From Limosilactobacillus coleohominis 101-4-CHN (GTDB lineage Bacteria > Bacillota > Bacilli > Lactobacillales > Lactobacillaceae): DNA of 64,000 nucleotides. A program made the translations under genes and the position numbers. The DNA lies in contig NZ_GG698804.1 of NCBI RefSeq assembly GCF_000161935.1, positions 99,400 through 163,399 of the forward strand, written 5' to 3'. The notes beneath the pieces were generated by a model. It did not search any database, was not told the DNA's origin, and saw only the letters and a list, made by a program, of their open reading frames with translations. Shown here in pieces: positions 44,776-51,553 of this stretch. Position 1 is the stretch's first letter; each line of letters opens with the position of its first letter.

Positions 44776-44978
44776 TCGTTGACCCCCTTAATTTCAATTC
44801 TCCAGTGCTTTTTAAACCACCTTAGTATTTCTACAACATGAACTGCTAAAACAGCGTACGGGCTTAAATACGCCCCGATAATCACGTTTAAAATGATCCA
44901 GAGTAGCAAAGCACCATTCTTTGTCAGTTCAATATCCATACATAAATTTAAATCATTCCGTATTTGTGTTCTCATCAT
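44772..44978 (-). CDS. small membrane protein of the element
   Basis: About 68 residues from the ATG at 44978 (MRTQIRNDLNLCMDIELTKN). One or two hydrophobic stretches (GALLLWIILNVIIGAYLSPYA and AVLAVHVVEILRWF) and a basic tail. A GGGTGG site sits 5 bases upstream, directly next to the first copy of the 32-bp repeat. Coupled to the winged-helix gene. Function unknown. Confidence 0.6.
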   Translation of the reverse strand: MMRTQIRNDLNLCMDIELTKNGALLLWIILNVIIGAYLSPYAVLAVHVVEILRWFKKHWRIEIKGVNE

Positions 44979-44985
44979 GTCCACC

Positions 44986-45017
44986 CATTCAAATACATAA
45001 CACTGCGCTGGTTAGCT
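44986..45017 (+). repeat. 32-bp exact direct repeat, copy A
   Basis: Begins CATTCAAATACATAACACTG and ends GCGCTGGTTAGCT. Identical and in the same orientation to 48571-48602. Here it lies between the stop of the Xis-like gene and the ribosome site of the small membrane gene. Confidence 0.95.
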
Positions 45018-45024
45018 ATGGTTA

Positions 45025-45291
45025 TTAATGACTATGTTTCTGACTGCGTGACTTGACCCATTGCTCTAAATCAGACTTGGTAAAACGGTAGCTACCACCG
45101 ATCACGGCAACGGGAAAGTCATCGTATTCTTTGATCCATTTATCAAGGGTTGCCCGTCCACATCCAAGAAACTTTGATGCTTGCTGTTTGTTAAGTACAG
45201 CAGGGAACGGATCAACTGGTTTATAAGTTTTCATGCGCTCCGTCAATGCGTCTTGTAAAGCGCTGTCGGGAATGGTAAAAGTAAATTCCAT
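45025..45291 (-). CDS. excisionase/AlpA-like HTH protein
   Basis: An 88-residue protein whose C-terminal half (VLNKQQASKFLGCGRATLDK ... VAVIGGSYRFTKSDLEQWVK) is the MerR-like winged helix of excisionase and AlpA proteins: a helix-turn-helix followed by a wing and the closing helix with W. The N-terminal 30 residues are unassigned. In satellites such proteins drive excision or early transcription. A second, shorter one lies at 46697. Confidence 0.78.
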   Translation of the reverse strand: MEFTFTIPDSALQDALTERMKTYKPVDPFPAVLNKQQASKFLGCGRATLDKWIKEYDDFPVAVIGGSYRFTKSDLEQWVKSRSQKHSH

Positions 45292-45313
45292 CTTCGATTG
45301 CCTCGCTTTCTAA

Positions 45314-45535
45314 CTAGCCCCATCTTGTAAAGAACTCATCTAGTGAAACCGTGATAAGTGGATGCGCTTTGGGCTCCAGTAGCTTGTTAATGATCTTGAT
45401 TGCTAAATCTATCGTGTGTTGATCGTATCTATTCAGAAACGGGACTTTTGCCCCTCCCGATTGAAAAACATGTAGTACATGCTTTGCTTCGTTACGATCA
45501 CTTTCAGTTAGTGCAATATCTTTTACATCAATCAC
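45314..45535 (-). CDS. hypothetical protein of the element
   Basis: About 73 residues from a GTG at 45535, with AAGGCGGTG 7 bases upstream and 13 bases after the previous stop. Soluble, mixed helix and strand (DVKDIALTESDRNEAKHVLH ... IKIINKLLEPKAHPLITVSL). Not recognised. It lies in a run of small same-strand genes typical of satellite early operons. Confidence 0.55.
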   Translation of the reverse strand: MIDVKDIALTESDRNEAKHVLHVFQSGGAKVPFLNRYDQHTIDLAIKIINKLLEPKAHPLITVSLDEFFTRWG

Positions 45536-45548
45536 GATTAACACCGCC

Positions 45549-45890
45549 TTATTTTTGAGAACCAACAATTACAAAAGCATCTTTGGTGCGTCTTTCATTA
45601 AGGGCAATTTGTAAACCATCATCCCATACCAGAACATGCGAATTGGCAATTGATGGATCAACTTGTGCAAATAAATACCCTTCTCCGGCGTAACTGATCA
45701 TTTCATTACCCGCAAGCGGTAGGATGCTGTTTCCGTCTACTTGACGATCAGCAAAGATTTTATTTTGACCGTCTTTGTTTTCCAGCAGTTTTGTTAATTC
45801 CAGCCCCTTTTTAGTAGCTGTATAAACTGCCTTTTCACAATAAACTTGGTCGCCTTGTGCTAATACAACAATATTTTGCGTGTTTTCCAT
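45549..45890 (-). CDS. hypothetical protein of the element
   Basis: A 113-residue soluble, probably beta-rich protein (NIVVLAQGDQVYCEKAVYTA ... GYLFAQVDPSIANSHVLVW). No membrane helix or signal peptide, no motif I can name. Accessory genes of phage satellites at this place sometimes act on helper phages, but nothing here shows that. Confidence 0.55.
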   Translation of the reverse strand: MENTQNIVVLAQGDQVYCEKAVYTATKKGLELTKLLENKDGQNKIFADRQVDGNSILPLAGNEMISYAGEGYLFAQVDPSIANSHVLVWDDGLQIALNERRTKDAFVIVGSQK

Positions 45891-45903
45891 GATTAAATAC
45901 CTC

Positions 45904-46203
45904 CTAGTCTGCTAATGCTTGTTTGAATTCGTCTGTGGTAAGTGAAGCCTTATCAACCAGCCGTGCGCCGTTGGCTCCATCAACCAATAAGTAATGGTTC
46001 CCGTAACCGTCTGTCACGGTGTCATAAGGCTTTAATGATACTGACTGACCATCTTTCTTAATCACTTCAGCAACTAACGGCATTTTGTCGGTTGTATCTT
46101 CCGTGTGATCAAACATCAAAGCACCAAAGTCATCATCGTTACGGTAAAAGGTGTTTTCAATTCGTAAAGTGTCGTCAAAATCTACACAAACTTTTTTCAT
46201 CAT
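45904..46203 (-). CDS. hypothetical protein of the element
   Basis: A 99-residue acidic protein (KKVCVDFDDTLRIENTFYRN ... YGNHYLLVDGANGARLVDKA). GAAGG lies upstream of two adjacent ATGs (46203, 46200). VDFDDT looks like HAD motif I, but the remaining HAD motifs are missing, so I do not call it a phosphatase. Function unknown. Confidence 0.55.
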   Translation of the reverse strand: MMKKVCVDFDDTLRIENTFYRNDDDFGALMFDHTEDTTDKMPLVAEVIKKDGQSVSLKPYDTVTDGYGNHYLLVDGANGARLVDKASLTTDEFKQALAD

Positions 46204-46230
46204 TCATTACCTTCAAAATTCTAGTATCTG

Positions 46231-46256
46231 GCATCCGCTCAACGGCGGATTTTTTT
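46231..46256. other. leader hairpin upstream of the 99-residue gene
   Basis: ATCCGC tcaacg GCGGAT followed by seven T on the plus strand. For the minus-strand operon it would be a hairpin shortly before the ribosome site. The same arrangement recurs at 46674-46698. Confidence 0.5.
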
Positions 46257-46350
46257 GTACGTGCTATCACGAACCCGTTTTTGAAACATTACATGTTGAC
46301 GTGGTTAATTTATCGAATTAACTAGGTTGCGTCCGTTTTTGCATAGCTAG

Positions 46351-46656
46351 TTATGTGTTACTCAAAAACCAGGGCTTTTTATGCAAATCTTGCAAATGTT
46401 TTTTCTGCAAATCGGTTAGCGGAACTTTTTCGCGGATATTAACCGTTCCGTTATCAATATCACCCTCTAACATGATTAACTGGTCTGCTACGTTGTAAGC
46501 CTTACGCTCGGGGTTCGATACATACTTTTCAAACTTGCGGGCGTGTTTCGGCTCATCCGTGTAAATGTGCCACGTTTCTGTTTCACGGTCATAAGTAATA
46601 ATCGTTTCCCGCTCATTGCGGGGCGCTGTTACTACTTGCCGTTGAATTTCTGTCAT
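46351..46656 (-). CDS. hypothetical phage/satellite early protein
   Basis: A 101-residue protein (NERETIITYDRETETWHIYT, DEPKHARKFEKYV) that resembles small proteins of unknown function common near the lysogeny region of lactobacillar phages. AAAGGAGG lies 9 bases before the ATG, an excellent ribosome site. No domain recognised. Confidence 0.6.
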   Translation of the reverse strand: MTEIQRQVVTAPRNERETIITYDRETETWHIYTDEPKHARKFEKYVSNPERKAYNVADQLIMLEGDIDNGTVNIREKVPLTDLQKKHLQDLHKKPWFLSNT

Positions 46657-46673
46657 TTGCTATTACCTCCTTT

Positions 46674-46698
46674 GCATCCACTCCAACGGATGCTTTTT
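46674..46698. other. leader hairpin upstream of the 101-residue gene
   Basis: GCATCC actccaac GGATGC with a T run on the plus strand, directly before AAAGGAGG on the minus strand. Confidence 0.5.
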
Positions 46699-46882
46699 AT
46701 TTGTCCTGAGTTGCAACAACAGTATGATCTTGCATGAACTTATCAATAGCTGACTTGCTAATGCGTTTTGACTTGCCAACTTTAACGGTTGGCAGTCCCT
46801 GCTTAATGTAAGTTCGCAAAGTATCTTGGGTTTTAAATCCCATATACTGCATAGCCTCTTTATAGCTTAGATATTCAGTCAT
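46697..46882 (-). CDS. AlpA/excisionase-like HTH protein, first gene of the leftward operon
   Basis: About 61 residues from the ATG at 46882 (MTEYLSYKEAMQYMGFKTQD): YLSYKEAMQYMGF ... LRTYIKQGLPTVKVGKSKRI and SKSAIDKFMQ form the helix-turn-helix and wing of the AlpA/Xis family. It is divergent from the repressor, exactly where PICIs carry alpA or xis, and probably activates the element or directs excision. Confidence 0.75.
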   Translation of the reverse strand: MTEYLSYKEAMQYMGFKTQDTLRTYIKQGLPTVKVGKSKRISKSAIDKFMQDHTVVATQDK

Positions 46883-46998
46883 AATTACGCCTTCTTTCTC
46901 CCGTTTCGGTAATAATGTTATTCTCCCATTACGGGAATGCCAACTATTAAATACCAAAATGGGATAATTCGTGTTAAAGTTTATACGGGTGATTTAGT
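46883..46998. promoter_or_regulatory. divergent operator region between repressor and AlpA-like gene
   Basis: Repeated half sites of CCCGT/CCCAT type: CTCCCGTTTCGG (about 46906), TTCTCCCATTACGGGAA (about 46921-46937, near-palindrome), AAAATGGGATAAT (about 46957) and TACGGGTGAT (about 46984). They are the probable binding sites of the tandem-HTH repressor. Confidence 0.55.
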
Positions 46999-47820
46999 AT
47001 GAATACAAACAAAAAGCCCCGCAATAGAATTGCGGAACTTAGAAAAGAAAAAGGGTTAACACTACAACAGGTTGCTGATGCCGTTAGCGTTGGTAATAAC
47101 ACTATCAGCCGTTATGAAACTGGAAAACGTGAGCCAAAACTAGAAACATGGATGAAACTTGCTAACGTTTTTGATGTTCCTGTGTCTTACATTATGGGAA
47201 CAGATAATATTAACGCTATCAGAGAAACAAGAATATTACACAATACCAGTTTAGGCTCATTAGCTGAAATGACAGGGATTTCAGAAAAAAGGCTCAAATC
47301 CATTGAACAGTTTGAAACAGTTCCAACAGTGCAGGAATGGTTTTTAATAGCCGAAGTACTTTGTGTTCCTGTATCTGAAATACAGGGAACCAGAAAAGGA
47401 ATAAACAATTTTAATTTACCTAATGAAAATTTCATTAAATTAGTCAATGAATTTGACGCAACAAATGAAAAAGGTGAAGTACCAAATATTAGCGGTTCCG
47501 AAGCCCATTTTATTGGTACAAGTATAGATGCATATAAACTGCTATTATCGAATTTAATTTCATTAGATCAAAAATATAAAACTGATGTTTATAAAAATTT
47601 TCTAAATACCGTTACCACTTTAACCACTCTTTTTGCAATAATTCCCGATAAAGGTAAAAACGAAACAGAAAGAAGAAAAATATATAAACTGCTAACTGAC
47701 CAACTTTCAGCATTAATACATAATATTGCTAAAACAAAAAGCGGAAAATTATTATTGGATATTAATGAAGAACCATTTAAAACGGATGATAAAGCCAATA
47801 ACTCTAGTAGTAAAAAGTAA
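46999..47820 (+). CDS. XRE-family master repressor with two HTH domains
   Basis: A 273-residue protein. The first XRE helix-turn-helix covers about residues 10-66 (IAELRKEKGLTLQQVADAVS ... TISRYETGKREP). A second, degenerate HTH spans about 74-130 (RILHNTSLGSLAEMTGISEK ... LKSIEQF). The C-terminal half is helical with no LexA-type Ser-Lys protease motif, so self-cleavage is not expected. Lack of a cleavage domain is typical of satellite (Stl-like) repressors relieved by a helper-phage protein. Confidence 0.82.
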   Translation: MNTNKKPRNRIAELRKEKGLTLQQVADAVSVGNNTISRYETGKREPKLETWMKLANVFDVPVSYIMGTDNINAIRETRILHNTSLGSLAEMTGISEKRLKSIEQFETVPTVQEWFLIAEVLCVPVSEIQGTRKGINNFNLPNENFIKLVNEFDATNEKGEVPNISGSEAHFIGTSIDAYKLLLSNLISLDQKYKTDVYKNFLNTVTTLTTLFAIIPDKGKNETERRKIYKLLTDQLSALIHNIAKTKSGKLLLDINEEPFKTDDKANNSSSKK

Positions 47821-47872
47821 TACCCATTACGTCCAAGCGTGATTGACGTTAAAAGCTATGGGAGGTTCATTT

Positions 47873-47989
47873 ATGAAAAAAGATGGTTTAGGTTTTGAAA
47901 GATTGTTGATCTTTCTAGCTGGTTTGAATTTGATTTTGCGTCTAGTCCTCTATGTTCAAGAAAAGCGTGAAGCCAATGAAAAAGATTAG
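47873..47989 (+). CDS. 38-residue membrane peptide next to the repressor
   Basis: ATG at 47873, TAG at 47987-47989, GGGAGG 8 bases upstream. MKKDGLGFERLLIFLAGLNL then ILRLVLYVQEKREANEKD: one membrane helix with a charged tail. It overlaps the start of the lipoprotein gene by 14 bases in another frame, which suggests translational coupling. Confidence 0.6.
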   Translation: MKKDGLGFERLLIFLAGLNLILRLVLYVQEKREANEKD

Positions 47990-48473
47990 TTTGATTTGCG
48001 CCGTTGCCCTTGCTGGTCTATCCTTAACCGCTTGCGGTAGCAACTCCAACAAGAAAACAAGTTCTAGTAGTAAAGTGTCTAGTTCAAAGGTGGTTAAGCA
48101 CCACAAGAAAGCCAAGCACTCAAAGAAAAAGGCTAGTTCTAGCAGTAATTCATCCGCTGCGAGTGCGTCTAATCAGCAGAACCAACAGCAAAATAACAGC
48201 GGTGATCAAGCCGATCCATTTGATGCAAGTACATGGGATAAACCATATAAAGGCTATCCCAGTTTTAACGCCTATTTGCACGATCATCCCGATACTCCTA
48301 ACATTCAATCACAAACAGCTCAAATTCAACATGATGAAAATGTGAGAAAAGGTATCGAAGACGCAAACGGTAATGAAACTCAAAACTTTAAAAATTGGGT
48401 TTCTGCTCGTGACAATGCTTGGGACAATGGGAACGATAATTTCCCAGACTATGATCAAAATCGCCAATGGTAA
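47976..48473 (+). CDS. secreted lipoprotein between repressor and integrase
   Basis: About 165 residues from the ATG at 47976. MKKISLICAVALAGLSLTAC is a lipoprotein signal with lipobox LTAC, so Cys is lipidated and the rest lies outside the membrane. A Lys/Ser-rich linker (about residues 21-60) leads to a Gln/Asn/Asp-rich domain with FDASTWDKPYKGYPSFNAYL. The position between integrase and repressor matches the phage TP-J34 gene ltp, whose lipoprotein blocks DNA entry of related phages. Sequence homology to Ltp is not claimed. Confidence 0.75.
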   Translation: MKKISLICAVALAGLSLTACGSNSNKKTSSSSKVSSSKVVKHHKKAKHSKKKASSSSNSSAASASNQQNQQQNNSGDQADPFDASTWDKPYKGYPSFNAYLHDHPDTPNIQSQTAQIQHDENVRKGIEDANGNETQNFKNWVSARDNAWDNGNDNFPDYDQNRQW

Positions 48474-48570
48474 TTAGTTGCTTTCCCCTTGTATGACGTT
48501 TTAACCATGTTTTGATTAATTACCCATCTATCCTTTTAAAAGCTCTCATGGGTCAATTCTGACCCCATAT

Positions 48571-48602
48571 CATTCAAATACATAACACTGCGCTGGTTAG
48601 CT
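48571..48602 (+). repeat. 32-bp exact direct repeat, copy B
   Basis: Same 32 bases as 44986-45017, here in the integrase upstream region, 26 bases before its start codon and just after a small GGGTCA/TGACCC hairpin. Confidence 0.95.
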
Positions 48603-48627
48603 GTGCGAAAAAAAGGAATGATAGAAA

Positions 48628-49713
48628 ATGAGTTATACGAAGAAAGTTAGTAAAGGATATTATGGTTACGCTACCTACTACGACAAGCACGGCAAGCGTC
48701 ACGTTAAAAGTGCGGGGCTTTTCAAGCTCAAACGACAAGCCCAACAAGCGGGCAATGATTTAGAGAAAGAGCTTGACCAGCGCAACATGGATTTACAAGA
48801 TATTACCTTGTTTGCTTACTATGAACGCTGGTTCAAGCTCTACAAACAACCAAATATTACGGATGTTACTAAGAACCGCTATAAAGTCATTGGTAAGGCA
48901 ATTCAAGATTATTTTGACGTTACTAAGCTAGTTAATATTCGGCGTTCTGACTATCAAGGCTTTATTAACTGGTATGGTGCTGATCATGCTAGGGATAGTG
49001 TTACTAAGCTCAATGGTGCATTAAGAAGTTGTGTCAGTTATGCAATTGACGATGACATTATTACCAAGGACTTCACCCATAACGTGCAAATCGTTTATGA
49101 CCGCTCCAGAAAAGTTAATGTGGAATACTTAACCAATGCTGAATTAGTGAGGCTCAAAGATGCGGTAGTACAGCACCTAAACCCATTAAGTACCAGCCGT
49201 TACATGATCTTGACGGCAATTTACACGGGGATGCGTAAAGCTGAGGTGCAAGCCTTAACATGGAAAGATATTGATTTCCTCCATTCCACCATTACCATCA
49301 ACAAGTCATGGGATGAAATAAAAAAAGCCTTTAAACCTACCAAGACTTCAACCAGTAATCGAACAATTAAAGTTAATCGTGAATTACTGAAACGTCTTGC
49401 AGATTTAAAGGCGAACGGTTCAACGCTGGTCTTTATGAATGGTTTAGGAACAGTTCCAACATCAACCGCTTTAAACAAATGTCTACACCGTATTATGAAC
49501 CATGTCGGTATCAAAAAGCAAAATTTCACGTTCTACTCACTACGGCATGTTCATGTTGCCTATTTAATCGGGCAAGGTGTCGATGTTTATGCAATTAGTA
49601 AGCGTCTAGGACACTCCAATATTACTACTACGTTGCGGGTCTACTCTTATTTGATTGATGAGTACAAGGCAAAGAATGATACTTTGATTATTAGCAAATT
49701 AGCTGACCTCTGA
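48628..49713 (+). CDS. int: tyrosine-recombinase integrase
   Basis: A 361-residue phage-type integrase. It has an N-terminal AP2-like arm-binding domain (KGYYGYATYYDKHGKRHVKS), a SAM-like core-binding domain (about 60-165) and the catalytic domain with Arg in YTGMRKAEVQALTW, Lys in the TSNRTIKVNR hairpin, the box II sequence FYSLRHVHVAYL, LGHSNITTT and the nucleophile Tyr in LRVYSYL. The first His of the usual HxxR box is Tyr here (YSLR). It lies directly inside the right repeat and reads toward it. Confidence 0.93.
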   Translation: MSYTKKVSKGYYGYATYYDKHGKRHVKSAGLFKLKRQAQQAGNDLEKELDQRNMDLQDITLFAYYERWFKLYKQPNITDVTKNRYKVIGKAIQDYFDVTKLVNIRRSDYQGFINWYGADHARDSVTKLNGALRSCVSYAIDDDIITKDFTHNVQIVYDRSRKVNVEYLTNAELVRLKDAVVQHLNPLSTSRYMILTAIYTGMRKAEVQALTWKDIDFLHSTITINKSWDEIKKAFKPTKTSTSNRTIKVNRELLKRLADLKANGSTLVFMNGLGTVPTSTALNKCLHRIMNHVGIKKQNFTFYSLRHVHVAYLIGQGVDVYAISKRLGHSNITTTLRVYSYLIDEYKAKNDTLIISKLADL

Positions 49714-49717
49714 TTTT

Positions 49718-49739
49718 CTGCTACCAAACTGCTACCAAA
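49718..49739 (+). repeat. right arm-type repeats
   Basis: Two tandem CTGCTACCAAA units, identical to 39513-39534, four bases after the integrase stop. Confidence 0.8.
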
Positions 49740-49787
49740 TCAGAGTAAAACATTGATATATCAACGTTTAGGACACGGTTTTTGTGT

Positions 49788-49806
49788 CTGCCTTGGGCAT
49801 AATTAA
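49788..49806 (+). repeat. right att repeat
   Basis: CTGCCTTGGGCATAATTAA, the 19-bp copy of the tRNA-Leu end. Confidence 0.93.
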
Positions 49807-49814
49807 TTACTTTC

Positions 49815-49841
49815 AACCGTTGATTACTCAACGGTTTTTTT
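49815..49841 (+). terminator. original tRNA-operon terminator, displaced by the element
   Basis: AACCGTTGA ttac TCAACGGTT followed by a T run, immediately outside the right repeat. Confidence 0.85.
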
Positions 49842-49850
49842 ATACATAAT

Positions 49851-49881
49851 AAAAGGCATCCTAATCAACAGGATGCCTTTT
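49851..49881 (-). terminator. terminator of the 213-residue protein gene
   Basis: AAAAGGCATCC ... GGATGCCTTTT stem, symmetric, directly after the stop codon. Confidence 0.85.
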
Positions 49882-49883
49882 CG

Positions 49884-50525
49884 TTACTTCAAATTTAAAT
49901 GAAGATCGTATTGTTTATTTGATACATCGTCATCACTTTTACCAAAAGCTTCGAATTTAAAACGCAATTTCTTAATATCATTAATATTCTTAACGTGATT
50001 AAATACCACTACAACATCACCAGTTTTAGATATTCCATTATCAATATCGCCATCAAAGTCTTGGTCGCCCATCATCGCATTTGCTTGTAAACCATTATTA
50101 GTCGAAACCGTTCCTTGAGTTGGGTAAATACTAATATCCTGGTTGGCTTTGATTGTCATATTAATTAGCATCACGCAATTGCCAGATTTACCATCAAGGC
50201 CGATTCTTTGATAATCTTTAGCCAATTTATAAATTGTCACACTATTAATCTTAATATTAGCATGATCCCAAGAATTAACGTCCCGGTTTAAATGATAAGT
50301 CTTTTGACCCGTATATTGGTATGAATCATACGTCAGTTTAATCTTCCCCTTAGCTTTTGCAGCGTGATCATCATGGTGATCAACCACTAGTCCCGTGCTT
50401 TCTCCTGTCGCTTGCAACCTATGAATTCCATGATAAGTTGCTACATCAGCAAGTACGATTAGAACCGCCAACACTGCCACAATTGAAACCCAGTAAACCT
50501 TATTATGGTACCAAACTCGCTTCAT
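49884..50525 (-). CDS. membrane-anchored extracytoplasmic protein, DUF5067/DUF4352-like
   Basis: A 213-residue protein with one N-terminal helix (VYWVSIVAVLAVLIVLADVA) and an exported beta-rich domain. The strand pattern INSVTIYKLAKDYQ ... CVMLINMTIKANQDISIYPT ... NGLQANAM resembles the immunoglobulin-like DUF4352/DUF5067 domains of lactobacillar surface proteins. It follows the zinc-ribbon gene by 18 bases, so the two are likely one operon. Function unknown. Confidence 0.7.
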   Translation of the reverse strand: MKRVWYHNKVYWVSIVAVLAVLIVLADVATYHGIHRLQATGESTGLVVDHHDDHAAKAKGKIKLTYDSYQYTGQKTYHLNRDVNSWDHANIKINSVTIYKLAKDYQRIGLDGKSGNCVMLINMTIKANQDISIYPTQGTVSTNNGLQANAMMGDQDFDGDIDNGISKTGDVVVVFNHVKNINDIKKLRFKFEAFGKSDDDVSNKQYDLHLNLK

Positions 50526-50543
50526 AACTAAATCCTCCCAAAT

Positions 50544-50936
50544 TTAACTCGCTAGAATTACAATAATCATTAACGATACGAAAAATACTAAATTAGCTAC
50601 AACGCTGATCAAGGCACCAATTCCCGCAGAATTTGCATTCATCGGTCGTTCTTTTCTCCACACTAAAAATAAAATCAACCCTACTAACGGGATGAAGAAG
50701 CCAAGTAAGGCCCAGCCAAAACTTCCTGAATCTACAGAATGGGAACGAACATTGTTTTCAACATTCGGTACGGTAGATTCAATTTTCTCCGCGGATGGTT
50801 CTGGCACTTGTTCTGAAGCTTTCAGTTGACTACTAGAATGATCATTTTCTAATGCTCCAGGAACTGGTTGACCACAATGTGGGCAAACTAGTAAGTGTTC
50901 CGCCATTGACTGGCCACAATATTGACATTTTTTCAT
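50544..50936 (-). CDS. zinc-ribbon membrane protein
   Basis: A 130-residue protein. An N-terminal zinc ribbon (CQYCGQSM ... CPHCGQPV), an acidic disordered linker (about 25-75) and two hydrophobic helices (about 73-92 and 103-130). The pattern is common in Firmicute membrane-stress or scaffold proteins with no known enzyme activity. First gene of a likely pair with the exported protein downstream. Confidence 0.75.
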   Translation of the reverse strand: MKKCQYCGQSMAEHLLVCPHCGQPVPGALENDHSSSQLKASEQVPEPSAEKIESTVPNVENNVRSHSVDSGSFGWALLGFFIPLVGLILFLVWRKERPMNANSAGIGALISVVANLVFFVSLMIIVILAS

Positions 50937-51101
50937 TTTAATCCTCCCTAAAAATTAACCTCCTAAATCGCTAAAAATATATCAAATTATCAATAATCAG
51001 TCAATGACCAGTCAATAATTCTATCTAGATATGAATATCATTATTGTTAAGTCAACGTTACAAGTGATATCATTCGATAAAAGTCGTTTGAGTGAAATCA
51101 C

Positions 51102-51132
51102 AAAAAAAGCAGGAATCAAATGATTCCTGCCC
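51102..51132 (-). terminator. terminator of the 43-residue protein gene
   Basis: GCAGGAATCA aa TGATTCCTGC perfect stem with a T run on the minus strand. Confidence 0.88.
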
Positions 51133-51153
51133 ATAATTTAATAATTAAACTGA

Positions 51154-51285
51154 TTACTTTTCGTCAGCTGGCTTTTCTTTAGCCCACTTACGAATTTCTT
51201 CAATCTTCTTTTCCTTCAATGCCCGCTTGTACTTAGGAGCAACTGGACGACGGCCTTGTACGCCATGTGGATGTGCTTTACGCAT
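51154..51285 (-). CDS. 43-residue basic protein, unknown
   Basis: ATG at 51285, TAA at 51156-51154, with AAAGGAGG 9 bases upstream. MRKAHPHGVQGRRPVAPKYK followed by the charged helix RALKEKKIEEIRKWAKEKP. Strong ribosome site and own terminator argue for a real gene. The basic, Pro-rich start suggests RNA or ribosome binding; that is inference. Confidence 0.7.
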   Translation of the reverse strand: MRKAHPHGVQGRRPVAPKYKRALKEKKIEEIRKWAKEKPADEK

Positions 51286-51553
51286 GTCAATATGCCTCCT
51301 TTAATATATTATCGTTAATAATCAACATTCCGATTATAACTAAATGCTGCAAAAAGCGCAACCTTTCCATCCAGAACCTGCAATTTTTAACTACTCCTTA
51401 AAATTAGACCATTTTATGCAAACGTTTATCAAAACTGTAATGATAAACTTCTTGATAACTATACCAATTTAAGATAATATGGAAACTGTTAAAAGATCAC
51501 GGTGTTTAACTTAATTAACCAATTCAAGCACCAAATTAATATGGAGGATTATT

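Larger units (their letters stand above)
39400..49806. mobile_element. ~10.4-kb PICI-like phage satellite or integrative element in tRNA-Leu
   Basis: The limits are a 19-bp exact direct repeat: the 3' end of tRNA-Leu at 39400-39418 and 49788-49806. Gene order from the right end is tyrosine integrase, lipoprotein, small membrane peptide and tandem-HTH repressor rightward, then leftward an AlpA/Xis-like HTH gene, about eight small genes, a putative replication initiator, an iteron-bearing repeat region, a primase-C-terminal-like protein, small membrane peptides and an ArpU-like late regulator. No capsid, terminase large subunit, tail, holin-lysin or relaxase gene is seen. This layout (int and repressor against a divergent replication arm) is that of phage-inducible chromosomal islands. 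Alternatives are a deleted prophage or an integrated plasmid. Confidence 0.85.

Noticed and set aside
45904-46203. HAD phosphatase from the VDFDDT start
   Set aside because: The protein has 99 residues and lacks the later HAD motifs.
49788-49806. Second tRNA-Leu at the right end
   Set aside because: Only the last bases of the T arm and acceptor are present; it is the right att repeat.
39400-49806. Complete prophage or conjugative element
   Set aside because: No terminase large subunit, portal, capsid, tail, lysin, relaxase or type IV secretion gene.
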